NCBI RefSeq assembly: GCF_033366695.1
Contig: NZ_JAOBTQ010000001.1
Coordinates: 7,006,001 to 7,070,000, forward strand
Direction of reading: 5' to 3'
DNA from: Streptomyces sp. SCL15-4
Lineage (GTDB): Bacteria > Actinomycetota > Actinomycetes > Streptomycetales > Streptomycetaceae
Length of the DNA: 64,000 nt
Position 1 is the first letter of the stretch. Each line of letters opens with the position of its first letter. The position numbers and the translations under genes are program-made. Below the pieces are notes generated by a model. That model searched no databases, was not told where the DNA came from, and saw only the letters and a list, made by a program, of their open reading frames with translations. Positions 15,575 to 26,943 of the stretch are shown piece after piece.

Positions 15575-15862
15575 ATGGCCTACGAGATTCCGGTGACGCA
15601 AGCCAGGGCTGAACTCGCCGACCTGATCAACCGCGTGGTGTACGGCGGTGAGCGCGTCGTCGTGACCCGGCACGGCAAGCCGCTGGTCGCGCTGGTCTCG
15701 GCCGCCGACCTGGAGCGGCTGGACGCGCTGGACGAGGCGGGCGAGACGGGCGAGGAGCGCGTCGTCAGCTCCGTCTCGGCGGTCGGCGGGGCCGGTGCCG
15801 TGCCGCGCGAACGGCAGCGCTTCGGGATAGCGGCGGAGCACCGCCGGCCGGACGCCCCCTGA
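15575..15862 (+). CDS. Phd/YefM-family antitoxin, no toxin partner adjacent
   Basis: A 95-residue protein. Residues 1-55 (MAYEIPVTQARAELADLINR with VVVTRHGKPLVALVSAADLE) are the Phd/YefM DNA-binding and dimerisation domain. The rest is a Glu/Arg-rich tail where a toxin would normally bind. No RelE/YoeB or Doc gene follows; the next gene is ureA, 255 bp on. It may be an orphan autorepressor, or regulate the divergent ClpP-like operon. ATG at 15575 is preceded by a -10 at the spacing expected for a leaderless transcript. Confidence 0.82.
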   Translation: MAYEIPVTQARAELADLINRVVYGGERVVVTRHGKPLVALVSAADLERLDALDEAGETGEERVVSSVSAVGGAGAVPRERQRFGIAAEHRRPDAP

Positions 15863-15943
15863 GCCCGCTCCCGCCTCCGCGGGAGAGCCCGCCCGTTGTC
15901 TCTGCGGCATCCCATGACGCGGTCATGCACCGGCCAAAGTCTG

Positions 15944-15960
15944 GTTAACGTCGTTGAAAC
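15944..15960 (+). promoter_or_regulatory. Candidate GlnR box upstream of urease
   Basis: GTTAAC (15944-15949), six bases, then GAAAC (15956-15960) fits the GlnR a-site/b-site pattern gTnAC-N6-GAAAC. A TAGCCT -10-like hexamer follows at 15971-15976, giving a 5' leader of about 135 nt. A small dyad CATGAC-GCG-GTCATG lies just upstream at 15913-15927. GlnR control of ureA is known in S. coelicolor. Confidence 0.55.
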
Positions 15961-16117
15961 TCCGGCGTTCTAGCCTGCCCATCCACGCCATCTGGGGTTT
16001 TTCTGCCCGGGATTGAGGACGATCCGGGGATTTGTCTGTGTGTTACACCTATCCCCGTCGTGGTGGCTGCGGCGACCGGACCCCGCACGGTCCGGAGCAA
16101 GGACAATGAGGTGGGAC

Positions 16118-16420
16118 GTGCAACTGACCCCGCATGAGCAGGAGAGGCTGCTGATCCATGTGGCGGCCGACGTCGCCGGGAAGCGCAAGGCCCGCGGGCT
16201 CAAGCTCAATCACCCCGAGGCGGTCGCCCTCATCACGTCGCACATCCTGGAGGGCGCGCGCGACGGCCGCACGGTCGCCGAGCTGATGTCCTCCGGCCGG
16301 AAGGTCCTGACCAGGAACGACGTCATGGACGGGGTCGCCGAGATGATCCATGACGTGCAGGTGGAGGCCACCTTCCCGGACGGCACCAAGCTCGTCACCG
16401 TCCACGAACCGATCATCTGA
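16118..16420 (+). CDS. ureA: Urease gamma subunit
   Basis: One hundred residues, the standard gamma-subunit length. The GTG at 16118 gives [20 protein letters not shown] and follows GAGGTGGG; the longer upstream frame lacks conservation. Further motifs: [41 protein letters not shown] and the C-terminal [21 protein letters not shown]. It forms the (alpha-beta-gamma)3 nickel urease in the cytoplasm. First gene of ureA-B-C-F-G-D. Confidence 0.96.
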   Translation: MQLTPHEQERLLIHVAADVAGKRKARGLKLNHPEAVALITSHILEGARDGRTVAELMSSGRKVLTRNDVMDGVAEMIHDVQVEATFPDGTKLVTVHEPII

Positions 16421-16431
16421 GGCGGCCCGCG

Positions 16432-16735
16432 GTGATTCCCGGAGAGATCCTGTTCGCGGACGGCCCCGTCACCTTCAACGACGGTCGTGACGTCACTCGT
16501 CTGACGGTGCTCAACGCCGCCGACCGGCCGGTCCAGGTCGGCTCCCACTACCACTTCGCCGAGGCCAACCCCGGCCTGGACTTCGACCGCGCCGCCGCCC
16601 GCGGCAGGCGCCTTAACGTCGCCGCCGGCACCGCCGTCCGCTTCGAGCCCGGCATTCCCGTCGAGGTCGAGCTGGTGCCGCTGTCCGGCGCCCGGATCGT
16701 GCCCGGGCTGCGCGGCGAGACCGGAGGTGCCCTCG

Positions 16736-16743
<8 letters not shown>
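16432..16743 (+). CDS. ureB: Urease beta subunit
   Basis: One hundred and three residues from the GTG at 16432: [60 protein letters not shown] and VRFEPG. The SHYHF motif and [17 protein letters not shown] segment are diagnostic. It starts 11 bases after ureA and overlaps ureC by eight bases, so the three structural subunits are coupled. Confidence 0.96.
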
Positions 16744-18457
<1,714 letters not shown>

Positions 18458-18472
18458 CGGGCGTTTTTTCCG

Positions 18473-19147
18473 ATGACACGGGCAGCACTGCTCGTCCTGG
18501 CCGACGGCCGCTTCCCCGCCGGAGGGCACGCGCACTCCGGCGGGGCCGAGGCCGCCGTCAAGGCCGGACGCATCACCGACGCCGCGAGCCTGGAGGAGTT
18601 CTGCCGGGGCCGGCTGCACACCACCGGGCTGGTCGCGGGCGCGCTGGCGGCGGCGGCCGTCCTCGGCTGCGACCCGCGCGAGCTGGACGCGGCGGCCGAC
18701 GCGCGCACCCCGTCCCCGGCCCTGCGGGCCGCCGCCCGGCGCCTGGGCCGGCAGCTGCTGCGGGCCGCGAGGGCCGGCTGGCCGTCGGCCGAACTCGACG
18801 CACTGGCGCGGGAGTTCCCCCGAGGCGCGCATCAGCCGGTGGTGCTCGGGACGGCGGCCCGGGCGGCCGGACTCGCACCGCAGGACGCGGCCTACTGCGC
18901 GGTCTACGAGAGCGTGAGCGGGCCGGCGACGGCCACCGTGCGGCTGCTGAGCCTCGACCCGTTCGACGCGACGGGCGTGCTGGCCCGGCTGGCGCCCGAG
19001 CTGGACCGTGTCGCGGACGCGGCGGTGGAGGCGGCACGGGCGGTGGCAGCCGAGGGGGCCGACGCGCTGCCGGCCGCTTCGGCACCGCTGCTGGAGGTCA
19101 TGGCCGAGGCCCACGCGGCGTGGCCGGTCCGGCTGTTCGCGTCATGA
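18473..19147 (+). CDS. ureF: Urease accessory protein UreF
   Basis: A 224-residue helical accessory protein: [20 protein letters not shown] is the UreF N-terminal signature (LxDxxFPxGxxxHSxG), followed by [20 protein letters not shown] and, near the C-terminus, [20 protein letters not shown]. UreF bridges UreD and UreG in the nickel-loading complex. ATG at 18473 is 15 bases after the ureC stop. Confidence 0.94.
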   Translation: MTRAALLVLADGRFPAGGHAHSGGAEAAVKAGRITDAASLEEFCRGRLHTTGLVAGALAAAAVLGCDPRELDAAADARTPSPALRAAARRLGRQLLRAARAGWPSAELDALAREFPRGAHQPVVLGTAARAAGLAPQDAAYCAVYESVSGPATATVRLLSLDPFDATGVLARLAPELDRVADAAVEAARAVAAEGADALPAASAPLLEVMAEAHAAWPVRLFAS

Positions 19148-19218
19148 GCCCGCCCGCCCGGCCGAAGAGCAGTCCCGTCCCCCCACCGGTCCCAGGCCTC
19201 TCGCACAAGGAGCCGTCC

Positions 19219-19892
<674 letters not shown>

Positions 19893-19896
<4 letters not shown>

Positions 19897-20651
19897 CCGT
19901 CGCCGGGGTCCGGGCGAGGGCCCGGATCGTGGCCCGCGCCGACGGGCGCGGCGGTACGGCCCTGCCCGTCCTGGACGGCGAGGGCCCGCTGGCGCCGCGC
20001 CGCACCCGGTCCGCCGGTTCCTGGGCGAAGGTCGTGCTCGTCGGCGCGATGAGCGGACCGCTCGGCGGCGACCGCTTCACCCTCCGGGCCCGGGCGGAGG
20101 AGGGTGCCCGGCTGCACGTCGGGTCGGCCGCCGCCACTCTCGCCCTGCCCGGCCAGGCCAAGGACGAGGCCCGGTACGACGTCCGGCTCGACGTGGCCGA
20201 CGGTGCCGAACTGCGCTGGCTGCCCGAGCAGTTGATCTCCGCCCACGGCAGCGACCTGTACGTCACCACCCGGGCCGAACTCGGCGCCGGCGCCCGGCTC
20301 GTGCTGCGCGAGGAGCAGGTGCTGGGCCGGGCCGGGGAACAGTCCGGGCGGCTCACCAGCCGGCTGACCGTCCGGGTGGCGGGCCGGACCGTGCTGGACC
20401 AGGAGCTGGCCTGCGGACCCGGCGCACCGGGCGGCTGGGACGGCCCGGCGGTGCTGGCCGGCCATCGGGCGGTAGGCCAACTGGTTGTCGTCAGACCGGA
20501 GTTCGCGACGGACCCGCCGTCCGCGCGGATGCTCGGCGGGTACGCGGCCCTCGTCCCGCTCGCGGGCCCCGCGGCGCTCGTCAGCGCGGTGGCCCCCGAC
20601 GCGTTGAGTCTGCGCCGGACCCTGGACGGGGTACTGGCCGAACTCGGCTGA
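19893..20651 (+). CDS. ureD: Urease accessory protein UreD/UreH
   Basis: A 252-residue beta-rich scaffold protein that binds apo-urease with UreF and UreG. Recognisable parts: [63 protein letters not shown] at 19893 overlaps the ureG stop by four bases. It is the last gene of the urease operon; no ureE or nickel/urea transporter follows. Confidence 0.92.
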
Positions 20652-20874
20652 CCCGCGCCCCGAAAGGCACGGTGAACGGCGCGACCTGCCACGACGAGCG
20701 CCGCGGACCGGCGACGGCATGACGCGGCCTCATGGCGTGACGCTTCCCTCAACGGGACATGATCATCCGGTTATCGGATTGGTAAAGATGCCCGGCAAAC
20801 CCTGTCCCCGGCTGCCTCACAGCCGAGAGGATCCCCGTCTGACCACTCGCATCGAGGTAGGGGGAGGGGCCCAC

Positions 20875-22470
20875 GTGAGGGACAACAGACCGAAGAGCCG
20901 CCTGCTGGCACTCGGTTCCGCCGGAGTACTCGTCACCGCCACACTGATCGCCGGCGCCGTGTCGGCGCCCGTGGCCGGTGCCGCCTCCCGGCCCGCACCG
21001 GACCGGGAGGCCAAGGGCGCCGAGACAGCCGCCGCCCGGGCCGCCAAGGCGGGCATCAAATGGCAGGACTGCCCGGACGACTGGGGGCTGGAGAAGCCCA
21101 TCCAGTGCGGCTGGGTCAGCGTGCCGCTCGACTACGCCCACCCCTACGGCAAGCAGATCAAGCTCGCCGTGGACCGCATCGGCAACACCGGCACCAAGAA
21201 GGAGCGCCAGGGCGCGCTCGTCTACAACCCCGGCGGCCCCGGCGGCTCCGGTCTGCGCTTCCCGCGCCGGGTCACCACCCACAACGCCATCTGGGCGAAC
21301 GCCGCCAAGGCCTACGACTTCGTCGGCTTCGACCCGCGCGGCGTCGGCCACTCCACGCCCATCTCCTGCGTCGACCCGCAGGAGTACGTCAAGGCGCCCA
21401 AGCCGGACCCGGTGCCGGACAGCGAGGCCGACAAGACCGCGCAGCGCAAGCTGGCCCGCGCGTACGCGGAGGGCTGCGCCGAGCGCAGCGGCGCGATGCT
21501 GCCGCACATGACCACCCCCAACACCGCCCGCGACCTGGACGTCATCCGCGCCGCGCTCGGCGAGAAGAAGCTCAACTACCTCGGCGTCTCCTACGGCACC
21601 TACCTCGGCGCCGTCTACGGCACCCTCTTCCCGGGCCACCTGCGCCGCATGGTCGTGGACAGCGTGGTCGACCCCTCCCGCGAGAAGATCTGGTACCAGG
21701 CCAACCTGGACCAGGACGTCGCCTTCGAGGGCCGCTGGAAGGACTGGCAGGACTGGGTCGCCGCCAACGACGCCGCCTTCCACCTCGGCACCACCCGCGC
21801 CGCCGTCCAGGCCAAGTGGCTCCAGCTGCGCGCCACCGCGAAGAAGCACCCGATCGGCGGCGTCGTCGGTCCCGCCGAGCTGACCTCCTTCTTCCAGAGC
21901 GCGCCGTACTACGACTCCTCGTGGGTGCCGGTCGCCACGGTCTTCAGCAAGTACGTCGCCGGTGACACCCAGGCGCTGGTCGACGCCGCCGCCCCCGACC
22001 TGTCGGACACCGCGGGCAACATCGCCTCCGAGAACGGCAACGCCGTCTACACGGCCGTCGAGTGCGCCGACGCCAAGTGGCCCACCAGCTGGCAGAAGTG
22101 GAACCGGGACAACACCCGGCTCCACAAGGACCACCCCTTCCTGACCTGGTCCAACGCCTGGATGAACCTGCCGTGCGCCACCTGGCCGGCCAAGCAGCAC
22201 ACCCCGGTCGACGTCACCACCCACAAGGGCCTGCCGAAGGTGCTGATCGTGCAGTCCACGCGGGACGCCGCCACCCCGTACGGCGGTGCCGTCGAGCTGC
22301 ACAAGCGCTTCAAGGGCTCCCGCCTGATCACCGAGAAGAACGCGGGCTCCCACGGCGTGACCGGCCTGGTCAACCCATGCGTCAACCAGCGTGTCGACGC
22401 CTACCTGCTCAAGGGCGCGCTGGACGGCAAGGACGTGACCTGCGCCCCGCACGCCACGCCCAAGCCGTAA
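20875..22470 (+). CDS. Secreted tripeptidyl-aminopeptidase-like alpha/beta hydrolase (S33)
   Basis: A 531-residue exported serine hydrolase. The GTG at 20875 follows GGGGGAGGGG; MRDNRPKSR then a hydrophobic stretch LLALGSAGVLVTATLIAGAV ending in VAGAAS looks like a Sec signal. Catalytic features: oxyanion NPGGPGGSG, nucleophile GVSYGTYLG, Asp in QSTRDAATPYGG and His in NAGSHGVTG. CADAKWP and CVNQRVDAYL match the Tap/SlpD family. It removes N-terminal tripeptides from extracellular proteins. In S. coelicolor a tap-like gene also adjoins urease (from memory). Confidence 0.92.
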   Translation: MRDNRPKSRLLALGSAGVLVTATLIAGAVSAPVAGAASRPAPDREAKGAETAAARAAKAGIKWQDCPDDWGLEKPIQCGWVSVPLDYAHPYGKQIKLAVDRIGNTGTKKERQGALVYNPGGPGGSGLRFPRRVTTHNAIWANAAKAYDFVGFDPRGVGHSTPISCVDPQEYVKAPKPDPVPDSEADKTAQRKLARAYAEGCAERSGAMLPHMTTPNTARDLDVIRAALGEKKLNYLGVSYGTYLGAVYGTLFPGHLRRMVVDSVVDPSREKIWYQANLDQDVAFEGRWKDWQDWVAANDAAFHLGTTRAAVQAKWLQLRATAKKHPIGGVVGPAELTSFFQSAPYYDSSWVPVATVFSKYVAGDTQALVDAAAPDLSDTAGNIASENGNAVYTAVECADAKWPTSWQKWNRDNTRLHKDHPFLTWSNAWMNLPCATWPAKQHTPVDVTTHKGLPKVLIVQSTRDAATPYGGAVELHKRFKGSRLITEKNAGSHGVTGLVNPCVNQRVDAYLLKGALDGKDVTCAPHATPKP

Positions 22471-22487
22471 CCGCAGCACCACGCCGA

Positions 22488-22520
22488 CCAGGGGCGGCCG
22501 GAAGCTCCGGCCGCCCCTGG
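22488..22520. terminator. Perfect 15-bp hairpin, bidirectional terminator
   Basis: CCAGGGGCGGCCGGA (22488-22502), loop AGC, TCCGGCCGCCCCTGG (22506-22520). It sits between the convergent Tap-like gene and epimerase gene, 17 bases after one stop and one base after the other. Confidence 0.85.
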
Positions 22521-22521
22521 C

Positions 22522-23544
22522 CTATGCCGCGTACCAGGCGTCCTCCGCCGCGTAGTCGAACAGGTCCGGATACGCCCGCGCCAGCAGCGGGAACGCCTCC
22601 CGCCAGTCCCGCCCGCGCAAGCTCCCGGCCAGCCACTCCACCGTCCGTGGCAGGCTCTGCTCGTACGACACCACCGGCCGGTAGCCCAGCTCCCGCGCGG
22701 CGGCGGACATGTCGTACACCACCGGCAGCGGCACCGACCACGGCGTGCGGCCCACCGAGCCCACCGGCGGACCGTCCAGGCACACCGTCCGGGTCGTGGC
22801 CCCCATCACCGCGTCGACCGCCGCGCCGATGCCGGCGGCCGTCGGCGCCTGCTCGTCACAGGCGTTGAGCACCCGGGAGCCCGGCCGGGCCGCCGCCAGC
22901 CGCACCAGCTCGGCGAGGGTGCGGGTGCTCGACGGATGGAACCGGCTCTCTCCCCGGTACGCCAGCACCCGCCGCCCGCGCCCGTCCAGGTTCCGCTTGA
23001 CGAAGTACAGCTCGCGCGGCAGCGGGCTGTACGGCCCGTGCACCGCGCCCGCCCGCAACACGGTGACCGGCAACCTCCCGCCCGCCGCCAGGAGTTCCCG
23101 CTCCAGCGCGGCCTTGCGGGTGCTGTAGGTGGCCTCGCCCGGCGCGACCGTCGGCTGGGTCTCGGGGATCGGCACCGGGTACACCGGGAAGCCGTCCGGC
23201 TCGCCCTGGGTGTCGAAACCCCGCCCGGCGCCGTCCTCGTACACGGCCACGCTGGAGATCACCACCGCCGAGCCGATCCGGTCCGCGAGAGACGTCAGCT
23301 GCCGGCCGTGCCCGGCGTCGTAGGCGACCACGTCGACCAGCAGCTCGCAGCCGTCGCCCACCAGCGCGGCCAGGGCGTCGCCGTCGGCGCGGTCCAGCCG
23401 GGCCGTTTGCACCCCCGCGTCCCAGCCCGCGTCCCGGCTCCCACCGCGCGAGGCCGCCGTCACCGCCCAGCCGTCCCGGGACAGCGCGTCCACCACCGGG
23501 CGGCCGATCTGCCCGGCCGCCCCGATCACCACAGCTCTTCTCAT
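22522..23544 (-). CDS. NAD-dependent epimerase/dehydratase-like protein
   Basis: A 340-residue extended-SDR protein. The Rossmann motif is VIGAAGQIGRP near the N-terminus, followed by SSVAVYEDG and the active-site YSTRKAALE (Tyr-x-x-x-Lys: Y-S-T-R-K). VLRAGAVHGPYSPLPRE and RFHPSSTRTLAELV follow. The C-terminal part YRPVVSYEQSLPRTVEWLA is typical of nucleotide-sugar epimerases. The substrate is unknown, and there are no glycan genes nearby. ATG at 23544. Confidence 0.82.
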   Translation of the reverse strand: MRRAVVIGAAGQIGRPVVDALSRDGWAVTAASRGGSRDAGWDAGVQTARLDRADGDALAALVGDGCELLVDVVAYDAGHGRQLTSLADRIGSAVVISSVAVYEDGAGRGFDTQGEPDGFPVYPVPIPETQPTVAPGEATYSTRKAALERELLAAGGRLPVTVLRAGAVHGPYSPLPRELYFVKRNLDGRGRRVLAYRGESRFHPSSTRTLAELVRLAAARPGSRVLNACDEQAPTAAGIGAAVDAVMGATTRTVCLDGPPVGSVGRTPWSVPLPVVYDMSAAARELGYRPVVSYEQSLPRTVEWLAGSLRGRDWREAFPLLARAYPDLFDYAAEDAWYAA

Positions 23545-23601
23545 GCCGCGAGCGTAGGCACGCCCGCCGGCGCCGGGCGGGCCTTCTGCCGACGGCAGAG
23601 G

Positions 23602-24315
23602 TCAGCCGAGCGGGGCCCGGGGGAACCTGCGCGCCCTCGCGGCCTGGCGCTCCTTGACGACGGCCGCGTACTCGTCGACGTACTCCTGCCCGGACAGGGT
23701 CAGGATCGCGTGGACGATCTCGTCGGTGACCGCCCGCAGCACCGCCTTCTCGCCTTCCATTCCGGCGTAGCGGGAGAAGTCCAGGGGCTCGCCGAAGCGG
23801 ATCGTCACCGGACGGATCCGCGGCACGACCCTGCCCGGCGGCTGGGCCTCGAACGTGCCGATCATCGCGCAGGGCACCACCGGCACGCCTGCCGTCAGCG
23901 CCATCACGGCGACCCCGACCTTGCCCTTGTAGAGCCTGCCGTCGTGCGACCGCGTGCCCTCCGGATAGATGCCGAGCAGCTCGCCCCGGCGCAGCACCCC
24001 GAGGCCCTCGCGGATCGCCGCCCGCCCCGCCTCCTTCCCGGAGCGGTCCACCGGGATCTGCCCGGCGCCGCGGAAGAAGAACGCGGTGAGCCGGCCCTTC
24101 AGTCCCGGACCGGTGAAGTACTCGGCCTTGGCGAGGAAGGTGATACGGCGTTTCAGCACCGCCGGCATCAAGAAGTGGTCGGAGAACGACAGATGATTGC
24201 CCGCGATGATCGCCGGACCCGACGCGGGCACCCGCTCCAGCCCCTCGATCCGGGGCCGGAAGACCAGTCTGAGCAGTGGACCCAGCAGCACGTACTTGAG
24301 GAGGTTGTAGAACAC
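23602..24315 (-). CDS. 1-acyl-glycerol-3-phosphate acyltransferase (PlsC family)
   Basis: A 237-residue PlsC-type acyltransferase that makes phosphatidic acid at the membrane. Motif I NHLSFSDHF (NHxxxxD), motif II region GAGQIPVDRSG, motif III YPEGTRSHDGRLYKGKVGVA, motif IV VPVVPCAMIGT. It opens MFYNLLKYVLLGPLLRL, a membrane-associating helix. The GTG at 24315 is chosen because GAGG lies at proper distance; an alternative GTG at 24327 adds four residues. Confidence 0.88.
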   Translation of the reverse strand: MFYNLLKYVLLGPLLRLVFRPRIEGLERVPASGPAIIAGNHLSFSDHFLMPAVLKRRITFLAKAEYFTGPGLKGRLTAFFFRGAGQIPVDRSGKEAGRAAIREGLGVLRRGELLGIYPEGTRSHDGRLYKGKVGVAVMALTAGVPVVPCAMIGTFEAQPPGRVVPRIRPVTIRFGEPLDFSRYAGMEGEKAVLRAVTDEIVHAILTLSGQEYVDEYAAVVKERQAARARRFPRAPLG

Positions 24316-24547
24316 GGCTCGCCTCACTCCGTCAGGCCGGCGGCGCACCGGCGGCGGTGCGGCACAGGGGCCGGACGGCCGGCCCGAGCGCCCCTTGTCC
24401 TCATCTGCTGCCCCGTTCCCCGCGACCAGTACCGCGCCGCGCGGCGTACACCGTCCGGTCGCCCGCGCGCCGTGCCGCCCGACCAGGCGCGCGGACGGTC
24501 GGCGGGCCTCGTCCGCGCGCCGTCGCACGCCCCCGTACGATGACCCC

Positions 24548-24946
24548 ATGCACGCCACCGGACAGCACCTTCGGCGACCGCTTCGGCGGTACCGCCCGCT
24601 GTTCGTGCTGGCGGTGCTGGTCGGGCTGCTGGGCATGCACGCCCTCGCGCCCGGCGGCGGTGCGGGGCACGCGGAACACGCCCGCGGCGCGCACATGACG
24701 GCCGCGCTCGGCGCCGTCGACGACTGTCCGGGCGGCGACGGCCACGGCGGCGGCCACCGGCTGCACCACGCCGACCCCAGCTGCGCCTCCGGCGCGCCGG
24801 ACGACGGGCCGCAACTGCCCGCGCCGGCCCCGGACCCGGTGACCGGCCCGGCCCCGGTCCGCTGCCCGCTCGCCGCCCGCGCCACCGCGCCGGACGGCGC
24901 CCGCGCCCCGCCCGACCTGGCCGAACTCCAGCTCCTGCGGATCTAG
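24548..24946 (+). CDS. DUF6153-like His-rich single-span protein
   Basis: A 132-residue protein. Basic start MHATGQHLRRPLRRYR, then one membrane segment (about 19-40, PLFVLAVLVGLLGMHALAPG), then an exposed stretch rich in His, Cys, Gly and Asp (GGDGHGGGHRLHHADPSCAS), and a Pro-rich C-terminus. I recall such proteins as DUF6153, usually beside DUF305 lipoproteins; that recall is unchecked. The His/Cys content suggests metal contact, copper being the obvious guess. It is followed 95 bp on by the DUF305 gene. Confidence 0.72.
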   Translation: MHATGQHLRRPLRRYRPLFVLAVLVGLLGMHALAPGGGAGHAEHARGAHMTAALGAVDDCPGGDGHGGGHRLHHADPSCASGAPDDGPQLPAPAPDPVTGPAPVRCPLAARATAPDGARAPPDLAELQLLRI

Positions 24947-25041
24947 AGGCCGCCCCGGCCGCGCCCGCCCCGCCGCACGCGGGGCCCGCGGCCGTGCGCA
25001 CGCGTGCCTCACATCCCTTTCGAGCAGCAGGAGTTCTCCGC

Positions 25042-25677
25042 ATGACCACCCGTACCCTGACGCGCCGCGCCGCCCTCGCCGTCGTCGCGCTGACCTCCGC
25101 CCTCGTCCTGGCCGCCTGCGGCGGCGACGGCGACGACAGCGACCACGGCGGCACCGGCCACACCGGTCACGGCGCCTCGGCCGCCTCCGCCGCGCCGAGC
25201 GCGTCGGCCGGCGCGCACAACGCCCAGGACGTCGCCTTCGCGCAGGGCATGATCCCGCACCACCGGCAGGCCCTGGAGATGGCCGGACTCGCCGCCGGCC
25301 GCGCCTCCTCGGCGCGGGTGAAGGACCTCGCCGCCCGCATCGAGAAGGCGCAGGACCCCGAGATCCGCACCCTGACCGGCTGGCTGAAGTCCTGGGGCGA
25401 GCAGGTCCCGATGGCCGGCATGGACCACTCCGGTCACGCCGGGATGACCGGGATGATGAGCGAGGCCGACATGGCCGCTTTGAAGAAGGCCACCGGCAAG
25501 GACTTCGACACCCGGTTCCTGTCGCTGATGGTCGAGCACCACCAGGGCGCCGTCGAGATGGCCACCACAGAGAAGCGGAAGGGCCGCTCCGGCGACGCCA
25601 AGGCCATGGCGGACGCCATCGTCACCGCGCAGGACGCCGAGATCAAGGAGATGAAGCGGCTCCTCGGCGCCGGCTGA
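25042..25677 (+). CDS. DUF305 lipoprotein
   Basis: A 211-residue exported lipoprotein: LALVVALTSALVLAAC-type signal with lipobox LAAC (Cys about 27), a His/Gly/Ser linker (DHGGTGHTGHG), then a DUF305 ferritin-like domain with two repeats. Repeat one has DVAFAQGMIPHHRQALEMA. Repeat two has FDTRFLSLMVEHHQGAVEMA. Between them is a Met/His loop (MAGMDHSGHAGMTGMM), typical of copper-binding periplasmic proteins. ATG at 25042 follows AGGAG. Its pairing with the upstream His-rich protein suggests extracytoplasmic metal handling. Confidence 0.88.
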   Translation: MTTRTLTRRAALAVVALTSALVLAACGGDGDDSDHGGTGHTGHGASAASAAPSASAGAHNAQDVAFAQGMIPHHRQALEMAGLAAGRASSARVKDLAARIEKAQDPEIRTLTGWLKSWGEQVPMAGMDHSGHAGMTGMMSEADMAALKKATGKDFDTRFLSLMVEHHQGAVEMATTEKRKGRSGDAKAMADAIVTAQDAEIKEMKRLLGAG

Positions 25678-25682
25678 CACGA

Positions 25683-25716
25683 GGGCGGGGGCCGGTAGCG
25701 TCACCGGTCCCCGCCC
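25683..25716. terminator. Bidirectional hairpin terminator
   Basis: GGGCGGGGGCCGGT (25683-25696) pairs with ACCGGTCCCCGCCC (25703-25716), one G-T wobble, loop AGCGTC. It lies between the convergent DUF305 and rocD stops. Confidence 0.8.
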
Positions 25717-25725
25717 GCGCGTGCC

Positions 25726-26943
25726 TCAGGCGAGCACCTTCTCCAGCGCGCCCAGCGCCGACCGCAGTTCCTCCGCCGTGACGGTCAGCGGCGGCGCCAG
25801 CCGGATCGTGGAGCCGTGGGTGTCCTTCACCAGGACCCCCTCGCGCATCAGCCGCTCGCTGATCGCCCGGCCGGTGCCGAGCGCCGGGTCGACGTCCACA
25901 CCGGCCCACAGCCCGCGCGCCCGGAACCCGGTCACGCCCCGGCCCACCAGCTCCGTCAGCCCGTCCCGCAGGATCACCCCCAGCTCGGCCGCCCGGCGCT
26001 GGAACTCACCCGTCTCCAGCAGCCCGACCACGGCCGTGCCGACCGCCGCGGCCAGCGGATTGCCGCCGAACGTCGACCCGTGCTCACCCGGGTGCAGCAC
26101 CCCCAGCACCTCGCGCCGGGCCACCACCGCCGACACCGGCACGATGCCGCCGCCCAGCGCCTTGCCGAGCAGCAGCAGGTCCGGCATCACGTTCTCGTGC
26201 TCGACGGCGAGGGTACGGCCGGTGCGGCCGAGGCCCGACTGGATCTCGTCCGCGATGAACAGACAGCCCGTGCGGCGGGTCAGCTCGCGCACCCCGGCGA
26301 GATAGCCGTCGTCCGGCACGATCACACCCGCCTCGCCCTGGACGGGCTCGATCAGCACCGCCGCCGTGGTGGCGTCGACGGCCGCCTCCAGCGCGGCCAG
26401 GTCGTTGTACGGCACGACCTTGAAGCCGGGCGTGAAGGGGCCGAAGCCGGCGCGGGCCGTCTCGTCCGTGGAGAAGCCGACGATCGTCGTCGTCCGGCCG
26501 TGGAAGTTCTCCGCCGCGACCACGATCGTCGCCCGGCCGGCCGGCACGCCCTTCACGTCGTACGCCCACTTGCGGGCGACCTTGATGCCGCTCTCCACGG
26601 CCTCCGCGCCGGTGTTCATCGGCAGCACCATGTCCAGCCCGGTCAGCTCCGCGAGCCGCTCGGCGAACTCGGCCAGCCGGTCGTTGTGGAAGGCGCGGGA
26701 GGTCAGGGTGAGCCGGTCGAGCTGGCGGTGGGCGGCGTCGATCAGCGCCGGGTGCCGGTGGCCGAAGTTCAGGGCCGAGTAGCCGGCCAGCATGTCGAGG
26801 TAGCGGTTGCCCTCCACGTCCTCCACCCAGCTGCCCTCGGCCCGGGCCACGACCACGGGCAGCGGGTGGTAGTTGTGCGCGAGCACCGGTTGCTCCGCGC
26901 GGATCAGCTCGTCGGACGTACGGGGGCGCGCGGGTGCGGTCAT
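25726..26943 (-). CDS. rocD: Ornithine-oxo-acid aminotransferase
   Basis: A 405-residue class-III PLP aminotransferase. LAHNYHPLPVVVARAEGSWV, YLDMLAGYSALNFGHRHPAL, VLPMNTGAEAVESGIKVARK, ENFHGRTTTIVGFSTD, FIADEIQSGLGRTG and LLLGKALGGGIVPVSAV (Schiff-base Lys) are the ornithine delta-aminotransferase pattern. It converts ornithine plus 2-oxoglutarate to glutamate semialdehyde. Its ATG overlaps the upstream dimethylargininase stop by one base (TGATG), so the two are translated together in arginine/ornithine catabolism. Confidence 0.93.
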   Translation of the reverse strand: MTAPARPRTSDELIRAEQPVLAHNYHPLPVVVARAEGSWVEDVEGNRYLDMLAGYSALNFGHRHPALIDAAHRQLDRLTLTSRAFHNDRLAEFAERLAELTGLDMVLPMNTGAEAVESGIKVARKWAYDVKGVPAGRATIVVAAENFHGRTTTIVGFSTDETARAGFGPFTPGFKVVPYNDLAALEAAVDATTAAVLIEPVQGEAGVIVPDDGYLAGVRELTRRTGCLFIADEIQSGLGRTGRTLAVEHENVMPDLLLLGKALGGGIVPVSAVVARREVLGVLHPGEHGSTFGGNPLAAAVGTAVVGLLETGEFQRRAAELGVILRDGLTELVGRGVTGFRARGLWAGVDVDPALGTGRAISERLMREGVLVKDTHGSTIRLAPPLTVTAEELRSALGALEKVLA

